From Phycisphaerales bacterium (GTDB lineage Bacteria; Planctomycetota; Phycisphaerae; Phycisphaerales; UBA1924): a stretch of DNA of 64,000 nucleotides. Within the stretch, counting starts at the first letter, position 1, and each line of letters opens with the position of its first letter. The translations under genes were made by a program, and so were the position numbers. The notes beneath the pieces were generated by a model. It was not told the origin of the DNA, searched no databases, and was given only the letters and a program-made list of their open reading frames with translations. Below, piece after piece: positions 34,160 through 42,339 of the stretch. The DNA lies in the NCBI GenBank assembly GCA_020427395.1, contig JAGQON010000010.1, forward strand, positions 1-64,000. Reading direction: 5' to 3'.

Positions 34160-35386
34160 TTACTCGGCGTGGGCTTCGAACAGACTCGGCCAGTTCGTGT
34201 TCGCGAGATCGACGCGACCCTTGAAGTCCGCATTGAACTTGGCGAGGATGTCCGAGTTCACATTCAGGTACAGTTTGTCGTTGCGGACCTGCGCGGTGGT
34301 AATGTCCACCGGCAGCAGGATCCCCAGCGAGACGCCGTAGGCACAGAATCCGCCGTACTGCGGTGCGTACCGTCCAGGATTCGCCTCGAACACCGCCTTG
34401 CTCTGCTCGCTGGCGAACAAGTAGGTCGCCCCGGCGTACGACGAGCGGATCATCGGCGAGCCGTTCTTGGGCGTGTTTCCTGTGAAGAACGAGACGGGGT
34501 CAAAGCCGTCAAGCCCGATGTCGCTGGCACCCGACACGTTGACCAGCTGCCCGCGGGCGGCCGCGATCTTCTCGACGGCCTCGTCCGTGCTCCAGACATC
34601 GCTGGCGATGAACCGGTAGTTCACGAACGCCGCCTCGAACCCGTCGTAGCCCGGCAGCTTTGCCGCCGCGGTCGCGTCGGACACCACCACCACCTCGAAG
34701 CCGTCCTCGATCAGATCACGCATGTGCGACTCAACACACAGATTCGCGGACATGCCGGCGATGACGACCTGGTTGATCCCGCGTTTGCGGAGCTGCAGCG
34801 CCAGGTCGTTGGTCTCGGGGCCGTACACCTTGTGCGGCCCGACAATGATCGTCTGGCCGTCATTGATGTAGGGCTTGTACTGATCGAGCCAGTCCGCGCC
34901 GGATCCATCGAGCCCATCGACATCCAGCGGACCCTTGCGGTTGAACATCCCGATGTCGTGCATCAGGGTCTCCAGCGCCCCCTCGAACTTCCAATCGTGA
35001 TCGTGCGGGTAGTAGTAGTGCGGGCTCACCATCACCTGCGCATCGACATCCTTGGCCACCCGGAACAGACGCCCGATGTTGTCGACCGTGCCGTTCTCGG
35101 TCACGCTCTCACCAACGACGCCCCAGGTCACCCCGTCAGGGCTCAGGAAGTCGTTCTGCGGATCGATCACGAGCAGCGCGAAGCTGCCACGCGAGAGCTC
35201 GACGCCGGGACGAGGGATCGGCGCGTCCTCGCGCGGCCCGTCGATGTAGTGGACATGCTTCGTGCCGTGCCCCTGCATCTCCTCATGCGTGTCGTCCATC
35301 ACCTGCTGTGTCGAGCATCCCATCGCGGTGGCGGCACATCCGGTCAGTGTGGCGATCATGGTGATTGTTCGTGTGTGCGTTGTCAT
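34160..35386 (-). CDS. Lipoprotein with isochorismatase-like hydrolase and YHS domains
   Basis: A protein of 408 residues with AGGAG six bases before its ATG. The N-terminus carries a lipoprotein-type signal (TLTGC or MGC as lipobox). Residues about 65-280 form a cysteine hydrolase of the isochorismatase family: LLVIDPQNDFLSPDG has the catalytic Asp, the Lys lies in VVGPHKVYG, and the catalytic Cys in AGMSANLCVESHMRDL. Residues about 295-380 are a YHS domain: LDGFDPVSFF, then TYLFASEQSKAVFEANPGRY and YGGFCAYGVSLG. The fusion and outer location are unusual. It probably acts on a small amide or quinone-like compound; the substrate is unknown. Confidence 0.85.
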   Translation of the reverse strand: MTTHTRTITMIATLTGCAATAMGCSTQQVMDDTHEEMQGHGTKHVHYIDGPREDAPIPRPGVELSRGSFALLVIDPQNDFLSPDGVTWGVVGESVTENGTVDNIGRLFRVAKDVDAQVMVSPHYYYPHDHDWKFEGALETLMHDIGMFNRKGPLDVDGLDGSGADWLDQYKPYINDGQTIIVGPHKVYGPETNDLALQLRKRGINQVVIAGMSANLCVESHMRDLIEDGFEVVVVSDATAAAKLPGYDGFEAAFVNYRFIASDVWSTDEAVEKIAAARGQLVNVSGASDIGLDGFDPVSFFTGNTPKNGSPMIRSSYAGATYLFASEQSKAVFEANPGRYAPQYGGFCAYGVSLGILLPVDITTAQVRNDKLYLNVNSDILAKFNADFKGRVDLANTNWPSLFEAHAE

Positions 35387-35473
35387 CGTCGTCTCCTATT
35401 GCGTTGCATACCTGTCTTCAAACGGAATATGTCACTGCCCCCGGGAACGCCCCGGGATGCAGGTCGTTGATGT

Positions 35474-35965
35474 TCATCTCACATCCGGGATGCCAGCATC
35501 ATCGAGCGGACGCGGCCCGGGCGCGGGCCATCGGAAACGCCGCTCCGCTTCGGTGATGGATATGTCGTTGATGCTCGCCTCGCGTCGACGCATCAGCCCC
35601 GCGTCATCGAACTCCCAGAGCTCGTTGCCGTAGCTGCGGAACCACTGACCGCCGGCGTTGTGCCACTCATACTGGAAACGCACCGCGATGCGGTTCTCGC
35701 GAAACCCCCACAGCGCCTTTGTGAGGCGGTAGTCCAGCTCGCGGTCCCACTTGCCGCTGAGAAACGCCCGGATCTCGTCGCGCCCAGTGACAAAGGTGTC
35801 GCGGTTGCGCCACTGGCTATCGACCGAGTACGCCTGCGCCACACGCTCCGGATCCCGCGAGTTCCACGCGTCCTCCGCAGCGCGGACCTTGGCCAACGCT
35901 GTCTCCATCGTGAAGGGTGGCACAAGTTTGCTCGCCGAAGATGGCGTTGGTGCTGACTGACTCAT
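35474..35965 (-). CDS. DUF1348 (NTF2/SnoaL-like) protein
   Basis: A protein of 163 residues that matches DUF1348 along most of its length: [20 protein letters not shown] near residues 26-45, [14 protein letters not shown] near 49-62, [12 protein letters not shown] near 77-88, and [20 protein letters not shown] near 100-119. The fold is the cone-shaped NTF2-like barrel. No reaction is established for the family, which often accompanies oxidoreductases, as here. It lies 30 bp after the CMD-like gene and 87 bp before the isochorismatase-YHS gene. Confidence 0.87.
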   Translation of the reverse strand: MSQSAPTPSSASKLVPPFTMETALAKVRAAEDAWNSRDPERVAQAYSVDSQWRNRDTFVTGRDEIRAFLSGKWDRELDYRLTKALWGFRENRIAVRFQYEWHNAGGQWFRSYGNELWEFDDAGLMRRREASINDISITEAERRFRWPAPGPRPLDDAGIPDVR

Positions 35966-35995
35966 ATCGATGCTCCTGAAAGATGCGGCCGCGCG

Positions 35996-36514
35996 TTATC
36001 CCGCGTAGGCCATGGACCGATCGCGCACGCGCCCGTGGGCGGGCTCCGTCGCGGTGTTGAGTAAGGAAACAAACAGCTTGAGCGCGACCGCCCCGGCGAT
36101 CTCGGCGATCTCCTGATCCCCAAACCCGCGCGATCGAAGCTGATCAACTTCTGATTGCTCGAATGTCCCGCAGACATCGATCACGCAGCGAACGAACGGA
36201 GAACCAACCCCATCTCGATCACTCCGCGCCCCGAACCCCGCGAGGCAACCCGACACAGCACGCATCGCGTCCTGCGTCTCGATCCCATCCTGCTCCGACA
36301 GCAACTGTGCCGCGAGTTGGAGCATGCGGTACGCCTGCCCCAACTGCCGGATCGAGTATCGCGACCACGCCCACGAGCCCTCCAAGTCGGCCAACTCCTG
36401 AAGCAGGCGAGCAACCGCCGGAACCTCATTCATGCTCTGGACCAGCGAATCGAGCACCGAATCACTGAACCAGCTCTCCCACTCATATCCCAACTGCGTC
36501 TGTGCCTGAACCAT
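35996..36514 (-). CDS. Carboxymuconolactone-decarboxylase/AhpD-like protein
   Basis: A protein of 172 residues from the ATG at 36514, with GGGGAG six bases upstream. The C-terminal helices LRSRGFGDQEIAEIAGAVALK near residues 130-150, followed by FVSLLNTATEP, are typical of the AhpD/CMD fold. The redox CxxC and nearby His of true AhpD are not evident; cysteines occur as CVIDVC (spacing of four), so peroxidase activity is doubtful. It is the first gene of the set under the strong promoter/TetR operator at 36666-36693. Confidence 0.6.
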   Translation of the reverse strand: MVQAQTQLGYEWESWFSDSVLDSLVQSMNEVPAVARLLQELADLEGSWAWSRYSIRQLGQAYRMLQLAAQLLSEQDGIETQDAMRAVSGCLAGFGARSDRDGVGSPFVRCVIDVCGTFEQSEVDQLRSRGFGDQEIAEIAGAVALKLFVSLLNTATEPAHGRVRDRSMAYAG

Positions 36515-36665
36515 CGTCGGCTCCCCTTCTGCGGCCATGCGATACCCGCCCGGCGAGACGCCTCGCCGAGGAACGCGGGTGCTGTGTGTGCGCCGCTGCG
36601 CGATGCTGATCGAGCCCTCTCGATCCGAGCCTGCCTTGCGAGCGACTCGGTGTGGCCCTGCCTGT

Positions 36666-36693
36666 ACTATACTGACTAATCAGTATGTGTCAA
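36666..36693 (-). promoter_or_regulatory. Promoter with TetR operator in its spacer
   Basis: On the minus strand TTGACA (36688-36693) and TATAGT (36666-36671) are 16 bp apart, close to consensus. The 18-bp palindrome ATACTGACTAATCAGTAT (36669-36686) fills the spacer and -10, so repressor binding would block RNA polymerase. It drives the CMD/DUF1348/isochorismatase/azoR set. Confidence 0.82.
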
Positions 36694-36813
36694 AGAGTAT
36701 TCGCCCGTCTGAATGAAATTCTTCATCCCAGCACCCCAAATCCTGAATTACAGCCCATTATCCTCGATTTCTCATCCCTGTAAGCAGAATATTTTTCAGT
36801 AAACCCGGCATAT

Positions 36814-36831
36814 ATACTGACTACACAGTAT
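36814..36831 (+). promoter_or_regulatory. Second TetR operator, in front of the tetR gene
   Basis: ATACTGACTACACAGTAT matches the first operator at 16 of 18 positions and keeps the dyad except one base. It ends 33 bp before the GTG start of the TetR gene, as expected for autoregulation. Confidence 0.8.
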
Positions 36832-36864
36832 ACTCAACGCCGAATAGCCCACCGGAGACCACCT

Positions 36865-37458
36865 GTGCCACCCAGCCGCCGAGATGAACTGATCGATGCC
36901 GCGATGCGGGTTTTCTACAAGCATGGCTTCCATGCCTCGAGCTTGGACGACATCCTCAATGAGGGCGGTATCAGCCGCATGACCCTTTACAACCACTTCA
37001 AGTCCAAGGACGAACTGATCGTGGCTGCGATGCGTCGACGAGACGAGATCTTCCGCAACCGGATGATGAAGTTCGTGGATGCCAAGGCCAAGACCCCGAT
37101 CGAACGCATCCTGGCGGTGTTCGAGTTCCACGAGGACTGGTTCACCGGCAACGAGTTCTGCGGGTGCATGTTCATCAACGCGGCCGCCGAGTTCTCCGTC
37201 GCCGACTCCCCCCAGCGCAAGATCGCCTCGGACCACAAGCTGGCCGTCGTTCGATATGTGCAGGATCTCTGCGAAGAAGCCGGATTCACCGATCCGCACG
37301 AAGTCTCAGAGCAGCTCAACATCCTGCTCGAGGGCGCGATCGTCGCCGCCCGCGTCGTCGGGCAGGTCGCCGATGGCGGCAAGGACCCGGGCGCGTCCGC
37401 CCGCATGGCCAAACGGATGGCGTCGGACATCCTCAAGCAGAGCCCGACCCGGGCTTGA
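36865..37458 (+). CDS. TetR-family transcriptional regulator
   Basis: A protein of 197 residues started at a GTG (36865) with GGAG seven bases upstream. The N-terminal helix-turn-helix is clear: RRDELIDAAMRVFYKHGFHA near residues 5-24 and GISRMTLYNHFKSKDELIVA near 35-54. The ligand domain includes FEFHEDWFTGNEFCGCMFIN, with two close cysteines (CGC) that could act as redox or electrophile sensors; this is an inference. It likely controls its own gene and the divergent azoR-containing set through the two matching operators. Confidence 0.92.
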   Translation: MPPSRRDELIDAAMRVFYKHGFHASSLDDILNEGGISRMTLYNHFKSKDELIVAAMRRRDEIFRNRMMKFVDAKAKTPIERILAVFEFHEDWFTGNEFCGCMFINAAAEFSVADSPQRKIASDHKLAVVRYVQDLCEEAGFTDPHEVSEQLNILLEGAIVAARVVGQVADGGKDPGASARMAKRMASDILKQSPTRA

Positions 37459-37552
37459 CCACCCCGAATCCCGCAATACCCACTTCCCCGGCGTACTTTC
37501 CCAGCGGGCATATCCGCCCTAGACTTCCCTCCCGCCGCACCAAGACACTGCC

Positions 37553-37639
37553 GGAGAGGTGGCTGAGCGGTTGAAGGCGCACGATTGGAATTCGTGTGGG
37601 GGAGTAATCCCCTCGGGGGTTCGAATCCCCCCCTCTCCG
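37553..37639 (+). tRNA. tRNA-Ser(GGA)
   Basis: An 87-base class II tRNA. Acceptor GGAGAGG pairs with CCTCTCC, discriminator G at 37639; the anticodon arm CACGA-TTGGAAT-TCGTG gives anticodon GGA; a long variable arm GGGGGAGTAATCCCCTC is present and the T-arm reads GGGGGTTCGAATCCCCC. Its 3' end is the left attachment repeat of the genomic island. Confidence 0.96.
37626..37639 (+). repeat. Left attachment repeat (attL) in the tRNA 3' end
   Basis: The 14 bases TCCCCCCCTCTCCG that end the tRNA-Ser(GGA) gene recur exactly at 63178-63191. Position at a tRNA 3' end is typical of tyrosine-integrase islands. Confidence 0.75.
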
Positions 37640-37646
37640 CTTCGAT

Positions 37647-37676
37647 AAGACCCTGCATTTGCAGGGTCTTGTTTTT
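37647..37676 (+). terminator. Terminator after tRNA-Ser(GGA)
   Basis: AAGACCCTGC-ATTT-GCAGGGTCTT (37647-37670) is followed by GTTTTTT. It lies inside the island side of the left repeat, so it would have been brought in by the element. Confidence 0.92.
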
Positions 37677-37798
37677 TAGGGGTTTACGACGGAGCACTCC
37701 GAGACGTTTGACCCTGTTGGCCTTGAACTGGCCTAGATCAGCGACGCGACGATGCCGCGAGCTCGGCGGATACGTGCCTGAGCGTTTGTCGGCGAGCG

Positions 37799-38335
37799 TT
37801 AGCTTTCAGCTTCGAGCCGCTTCCATGCCTTAGTGGCTTGCGACTTCAGCGAGCCGGCCTTGGCTGGGCTGAACATCGCCCGCTCATGGCGTATGAGCTG
37901 CTCGTGCTTCATCCACCTCAGGGCGGTCCGGATGTGGTAGTCGGGCACCCGCTCGCCGAGTGCTTTCTGCACGGCCTCGTGCAGGTCGACGAACTTGCAC
38001 TGCTCGAGGTCGCGCACCGCGTCGGCGGTTGCGAGCACAATGTCCTTTGGACAGCGGAACGGCTCCGCGTCGGTGCTCCGGTACTCGGCCAAGACTGCCG
38101 GCCGCGATGGGAACTTCTCGACCTTGTAGTCCTCGACCGTCTTGGCGGCCTTCGGACCGCGGCGGCGTGCCGTCGGCCTTTCGCCGGCGTCCGCGATGAG
38201 CTCGCGTTCAAGTGACTGCAATGCGGCCAGTGCCTTCGCGATCCGGGCACCCGACGACGGGCACTCGCCCAGCACTCCGGTGAGCTCCTCTCGGGCGATG
38301 TCGATCTGTCGAAGGGCGTAGGCGGCGTCAGGCAT
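37799..38335 (-). CDS. Island protein, unknown; paralogue of the 40617-41198 product
   Basis: A protein of 178 residues. The N-terminal half is helical and charged (SLERELIADAGERPTARRRG near 67-86). The C-terminal part, about residues 110-175, reads DLHEAVQKALGERVPDYHIR, then ALRWMKHEQLIRHERAMFSP, like a winged-helix or similar small DNA-binding fold. The same region aligns by eye with the product at 40617-41198 (LGEELPDYAARVSLRFWSASGLVHHEGARF). No family is recognised. The ribosome-binding site is weak. It may be a regulator of the integration module. Confidence 0.6.
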   Translation of the reverse strand: MPDAAYALRQIDIAREELTGVLGECPSSGARIAKALAALQSLERELIADAGERPTARRRGPKAAKTVEDYKVEKFPSRPAVLAEYRSTDAEPFRCPKDIVLATADAVRDLEQCKFVDLHEAVQKALGERVPDYHIRTALRWMKHEQLIRHERAMFSPAKAGSLKSQATKAWKRLEAES

Positions 38336-38435
38336 TGAACCAACTGTACCACAACCTCACGGTTTTTTCTAGGTGGGCGTTGACGGATCATCCAAGGCGA
38401 GCTACTCTCGGTGGATTTCTGTAGAGGTCTGCCAT

Positions 38436-39119
38436 ATGAAAGAGACGCAAAGCCTAGCCGCACTGCTCACCTCGGTCACCCGGGGGCACCTCATCATCGC
38501 GCTGGAGTACCTCGCCGAGCTCTCCGCAAATGGGATGGTCACATCCGAGGTGGTCGACGCGATCGACGAGGAGCTGCCCGCACACGGAGGTGTCGCGACT
38601 TCCGCCGTGGTCGAGCACGCCCGGGCACTCGGGCTGATTTCAGCCACGATCGACAGCGACGGTTTCGCGAAGTTCTTCATCCACGCTGCCGCGTTGGACC
38701 TGCTGGGCCTTGACATCGAGGCCGTGCACGGAAGTGAAGAGGCAGAGTTACAGGTGTTGGCGGGCGTCTTCGCCTGCTACCAGCGTGACGCCGCTGGCAA
38801 CAAAGGTCGCGCCTGGCGAGCAGCGGCTTCCCTCATGCTGCTCTTGGAAGCCGAGGTCGGACCTGAACAAATCGCCCGGCTCAGCGAGCGGGCGGTGGGC
38901 AACCAACGGGGCCCGAGCACCGCGAAGGCGTTCTGGCTCGCCGAGTCGCAGCTCGGTCTTCAAGTTGCCAAGGCCGAGGGCTTCATCGATGAGCCCACCG
39001 ACGGATCCCTTCGGATCACGGATTACACGCTGACCGACCGCGGCAGAGCATGGCTGACCAGGGACGGCTCACCGATCGCGGCGAGCGTCCGCAACATCGA
39101 GCTGAGGGGGGTGCTGTGA
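38436..39119 (+). CDS. Island protein, unknown, upstream of the xis-int genes
   Basis: A protein of 227 residues from the ATG at 38436, with GAGG seven bases upstream. It begins with a helical stretch ITSVTRGHLIIALEYLAELS-like (residues 10-30), continues with SAVVEHARALGLISATID near 52-70, and ends with a part that could be a winged helix (ITDYTLTDRGRAWLTRDGSP near 200-219). No known family. The stop codon overlaps the start of the next gene (TGATG), so it is coupled to the excisionase-like and integrase genes and may regulate or assist recombination. Confidence 0.62.
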   Translation: MKETQSLAALLTSVTRGHLIIALEYLAELSANGMVTSEVVDAIDEELPAHGGVATSAVVEHARALGLISATIDSDGFAKFFIHAAALDLLGLDIEAVHGSEEAELQVLAGVFACYQRDAAGNKGRAWRAAASLMLLLEAEVGPEQIARLSERAVGNQRGPSTAKAFWLAESQLGLQVAKAEGFIDEPTDGSLRITDYTLTDRGRAWLTRDGSPIAASVRNIELRGVL

Positions 39120-39478
39120 TGCCCGCGATGAGGTCTCTCATCCTCCGATCCGCCCGAGCGTCCTGGCTTTTTGCCCGCCGCGCCGGCTTCGTCCGTGGGC
39201 GCACCGTCCGCATCCCCCGCACCGAGCCCACTTTCCCAAGCTCGCGTCGTCTCATCGGACTCAACATTCCGCTGCACGAAGCTCGGGCGTTGGCTGAGGA
39301 GTACGAGTTGCCGCCCATCATCACGCTTGACGAGGCCGCCAAGGTCGCCCGGCGGTCACCGTTCACCGTCAAGCGGCTCGTGTCGGAGGGGCGGTTCCCG
39401 AAGTCGGCCAAGCCTGGTAAGCCCCTGCTGTTCCTCCGCGATCGGTTCATCCAGGAGCTCATGAAGGAGCACGGGTGA
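39119..39478 (+). CDS. Excisionase-like helix-turn-helix protein
   Basis: A protein of 119 residues. The C-terminal half is an HTH_17/excisionase-type winged helix: ITLDEAAKVARRSPFTVKRL near residues 65-84, then VSEGRFPKSAKPGKPLLFLR near 85-104. The N-terminal 50 residues are basic and of unknown role. It overlaps the upstream gene and the integrase gene (TGATG at both ends), so the three genes are translated together. Such proteins direct the integrase toward excision by bending DNA near the att site. Confidence 0.75.
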   Translation: MPAMRSLILRSARASWLFARRAGFVRGRTVRIPRTEPTFPSSRRLIGLNIPLHEARALAEEYELPPIITLDEAAKVARRSPFTVKRLVSEGRFPKSAKPGKPLLFLRDRFIQELMKEHG

Positions 39479-40620
39479 TGCTGGCCAACCGGTTCGAGGT
39501 CGAGGGCACGAGCAACCCCATCATCCACGTGGGGCACAAGTCGTACCGAAAGAAGGACGGCACGTCGGCACGCACCAAGACCTACTACGCGGAGTGGAGC
39601 CTCGGCAATAAGCAGCAACGCCGGAGCCTGAAGACCAAGAACAAAACGGCCGCGATCAACGCGGCCCATGCCTTGCACGACAAGATCTGCAACGGCGAAC
39701 GCCTCGAAGCCCCCAAGGAATACACCGTCGACGAGGCGGTGAAGCTGTACCTCGACACCTGCCGGGCCCGGCGGCTCAAGCCGAGGACCATGGCGGCGTA
39801 CGAGCACACGCTCGGCAAGCTCAAGGACTTCTGCAAAGACCGGTCCATCGTCTACCTCGGTCGGTTCGGACAGGTCGAGTTCTGGGCGTTTGTGAACACG
39901 ATGAATCACTTGTCGAAGAAGACGGTCTACGACCGCATGGTGATCGTTCAGCAGCTCTTCAAGTGGTGCTGCGAGGTTGCTGAGATCCTCGCGAAGAACC
40001 CGATCCGCAAGCTCAAGCTGAAGAAGCCGGCGTCGAAGAAACAGCCGTGCTTCACCCCTGAGCAGATCCGCACAATGATCGACACCGCGGACGACAATCT
40101 CCGGCCCATCATTGTGTTCCTCGCCTACACCGGGTGCCGCGTCGGTGAGATGCGGGACCTGCTGTGGGAGGATGTCCACCTCGACGCCAACGGCAACGGC
40201 GTGCTCGACATCCGGCACGGGGGCTCCGACGACGAGACAAAGGGGAAGGAGTCGCGTCGGATCCCGATTCACTCCGAGCTGCGGCCGTACTTGGAGTCGA
40301 TGCCGCGGATCGACGAGCGGGTTTTCCATTCTCATCCATCAAAGCGGTATCCCCGCGGAAACGGAAAGCTCGTTGATACGCGGCTGCTGGATCAGGTGAA
40401 GGCGTTGTGTAAAAAGTGCGGCTTCGAGAATCCCACGCAATACAAAGTGCACACGTTTCGACACGCGTTCGTCTCGATGCTGGCCCGGCAAAATGTGTCG
40501 TATCGATACGCGTTGCAGCTCGTCGGGCACTCGTCGAGCAAGATCCTTGATCTGTACTTCTCCGTCTATGACGAAGACGCGGCGAGAGCGATCGAGTCGA
40601 TCGAGCTCCCGCCCGGTTAA
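39478..40620 (+). CDS. Tyrosine recombinase / island integrase
   Basis: A protein of 380 residues started at the ATG at 39478 with AAGGAG eight bases upstream. It has an N-terminal Arm/SAM-like part (VDEAVKLYLDTCRARRLKPR near 85-104) and a C-terminal catalytic domain. The first catalytic Arg is in YTGCRVGEMRDLLWEDV near 217-233, the H-x-x-R motif is HTFRHAFVS near 325-333, the next His is in QLVGHSSSK near 346-354, and the nucleophile Tyr lies in DLYFSVYDED near 357-366. It would integrate the island into tRNA-Ser(GGA). It is 2 kb from the left repeat. Confidence 0.92.
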   Translation: MLANRFEVEGTSNPIIHVGHKSYRKKDGTSARTKTYYAEWSLGNKQQRRSLKTKNKTAAINAAHALHDKICNGERLEAPKEYTVDEAVKLYLDTCRARRLKPRTMAAYEHTLGKLKDFCKDRSIVYLGRFGQVEFWAFVNTMNHLSKKTVYDRMVIVQQLFKWCCEVAEILAKNPIRKLKLKKPASKKQPCFTPEQIRTMIDTADDNLRPIIVFLAYTGCRVGEMRDLLWEDVHLDANGNGVLDIRHGGSDDETKGKESRRIPIHSELRPYLESMPRIDERVFHSHPSKRYPRGNGKLVDTRLLDQVKALCKKCGFENPTQYKVHTFRHAFVSMLARQNVSYRYALQLVGHSSSKILDLYFSVYDEDAARAIESIELPPG

Positions 40621-41198
40621 CCTTCCGACGATTGATCAGGACCGACTTCGAAGGGCTCACGCTGCAAGCTCGTCCAGGCTTCCCGGGTTGCTCGTGTAAA
40701 CCCGGCCTTAGTGCCGACGCGGGTGAACCGTGCACCTTCATGATGGACGAGACCTGAGGCGGACCAGAATCGCAGCGAGACGCGGGCGGCGTAGTCGGGC
40801 AGCTCCTCTCCAAGCCGGCGGCTCGCGGCGGCCTTGATGGTGGCGAAGAGTTGTGGCTCCGCGGTGGACGCGACCTCGGTGGCAACCGCCCTGTAGTACG
40901 GCAGCGGCACCTTGTACGGTTTCGCCGCTGCGCCTGGGCGGATCTCAATGAGGGCGGGGCCGCGGCGTGACTCTTCGACGGTGTAGGTGGCGGCCCGCAC
41001 ACGGGCACGGGGGCCGATGATCCGCCGACGACGGGCGTCGTTCAGGTTGTTAATCTCACCGGTGACCGCGGAGTCAAGTTCGTTGAGCTTGCGGAGTAGT
41101 TTCGAGCGGCCTGTACCCGTGCGCGACGCGAGCTCGCGTACCTCATCAAGCACATCTCGCCATGACTGACTTGGTGTACCTGCTCGCGGCATGAGCAT
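40617..41198 (-). CDS. Island protein, unknown; paralogue of the 37799-38335 product
   Basis: A protein of 193 residues, convergent with the integrase gene and overlapping its stop by four bases. A basic middle (DARRRRIIGPRARVRAATYT near 53-72) is followed by ATIKAAASRRLGEELPDYAA near 119-138 and LRFWSASGLVHHEGARFTRV near 142-161, which matches the C-terminal region of the product at 37799-38335. Together the two genes flank the xis-int module on the minus strand. The fold could be a winged helix; no family was recognised. A second ATG at 41192 is also possible as start. Confidence 0.6.
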   Translation of the reverse strand: MLMPRAGTPSQSWRDVLDEVRELASRTGTGRSKLLRKLNELDSAVTGEINNLNDARRRRIIGPRARVRAATYTVEESRRGPALIEIRPGAAAKPYKVPLPYYRAVATEVASTAEPQLFATIKAAASRRLGEELPDYAARVSLRFWSASGLVHHEGARFTRVGTKAGFTRATREAWTSLQREPFEVGPDQSSEG

Positions 41199-41261
41199 GA
41201 TGGTACGCCGGATCTGCGAGTTGGCGTCTATACCCGCGTACCCGAGATACCGCGATTCCCG

Positions 41262-41294
41262 TCAGGATCCATACCGGTTTGGGCTGGATCCTGA
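41262..41294. repeat. 9-bp inverted repeat upstream of the first paired small gene
   Basis: TCAGGATCC (41262-41270) and GGATCCTGA (41286-41294) are exact complements 15 bp apart, in the 213-bp gap between the integrase module and the next gene. A related GGATCC-containing hairpin follows the serine recombinase gene (44498-44525). Confidence 0.5.
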
Positions 41295-41411
41295 TGCGCC
41301 TCCGATTCCGTGTTGAAATTGTCGAGTTCACCGCGGACGGATCCTTGCCTTCCGTCCAAGGCACCGCTATGTACGCCGTATTGACCCATTGGCGTACTGA
41401 CGGAGCATCGA

Positions 41412-41771
41412 ATGACGAACGACAACACCCACACGGCGGACGAGATCAAGGTGGCGGCGGACGGGCTGCTCGCATGGGCCATGGCGCACGGGGGCGTGCT
41501 CGCGGTGGCGGCGACGCTTGGGGAGGACCGGGATGGCCCGGTCCCCGCAGCGCGGCCGGAGGCGTTGGTGGCCGGCGCGGTCGGGACGCTCAACGAAGCC
41601 GAAATCGCCGTGCTGCTCGCACAGCTCGATGTCGCGGTGCTCATGGTGTTATCGCAGATGGCTGCGGGCGCAGAGATGGGCGAGCCGGCCTTCCGCGAGC
41701 TTGTGAATCAGGCACGGCGCGAGATGCTCGATGCGGCGGGGCTCAACTTGTGCGACGACTGCGGCGGATGA
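41412..41771 (+). CDS. Small island protein, unknown (first of a paralogous pair)
   Basis: A protein of 119 residues, acidic and largely helical. It has an alanine-rich N-terminal helix and a second part LNEAEIAVLLAQLDVAVLMV near residues 59-78 followed by FRELVNQARREMLDAAG near 94-110. The last part aligns by eye with the product of the next gene (DIAVLMGTLYGMLDVIED ... FREAVDEARG). It ends in CDDCGG. No family recognised. It may belong to the serine-recombinase module downstream. Confidence 0.55.
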   Translation: MTNDNTHTADEIKVAADGLLAWAMAHGGVLAVAATLGEDRDGPVPAARPEALVAGAVGTLNEAEIAVLLAQLDVAVLMVLSQMAAGAEMGEPAFRELVNQARREMLDAAGLNLCDDCGG

Positions 41772-41854
41772 GGGTGTAAGAGAGAAGGGCTCGTAGCGGG
41801 GCCAACGCCCCGCGGCGGGTTTGGCGATTCGGTTCTAAATTGAGAGGTACAGCA

Positions 41855-42268
41855 ATGACGACGGCGCACGCGTTCAACGGCCCCGATGGGATGGCGAGGA
41901 AGATCAGGCTGCTCGCGAGCAACTGCGAGACGGCGACGGCGGGGTTGTCGCGCACGCTGCTCATCGCGGTGAGCTCGCCGGACCCGGTGAGCACTCCGGA
42001 CTGCGAGCATGCGGCCCCGCGTGGGATCCGGATCCAGACGCTCGACAAGGGCATGACGAACACCGACATCGCGGTGCTCATGGGCACCCTCTACGGCATG
42101 CTCGATGTGATTGAGGACGGGTACTCGCGGGAGTTCGGTGACGGCTTCCGTGAAGCGGTGGACGAGGCGCGCGGCACACACGGCCATGGTCAGCGGATGG
42201 CCGTGGTGCCGGTTGTTCCCATGGACACCAAGCCGTGGCAGACACGCGTGAGTGAGCGCGGAAGCTGA
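41855..42268 (+). CDS. Small island protein, unknown (second of a paralogous pair)
   Basis: A protein of 137 residues from the ATG at 41855 (GAGAGG seven bases upstream). Its middle, TNTDIAVLMGTLYGMLDVIE near residues 68-87 and DGFREAVDEARG near 96-107, resembles the 41412-41771 product. The N-terminal part contains ARKIRLLASNCETATAG. It has no membrane segment and no recognised domain. It is located between the tyrosine-integrase module and the serine recombinase gene. Confidence 0.55.
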   Translation: MTTAHAFNGPDGMARKIRLLASNCETATAGLSRTLLIAVSSPDPVSTPDCEHAAPRGIRIQTLDKGMTNTDIAVLMGTLYGMLDVIEDGYSREFGDGFREAVDEARGTHGHGQRMAVVPVVPMDTKPWQTRVSERGS

Positions 42269-42339
42269 GAAAACTGCAAATCGGAAGTATCGCGCCCGTC
42301 ACCACCATGAAAACTGGCGCGCGAGGGAGGAGTCAACAC

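Larger units (their letters stand above)
36515..36864. other. 350-bp divergent regulatory region between CMD-like and tetR genes
   Basis: No coding frame is convincing here. It holds two TetR-type operators and one strong minus-strand promoter, listed separately; the stretch 36694-36813 is AT-rich without other recognisable structure. Confidence 0.75.
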
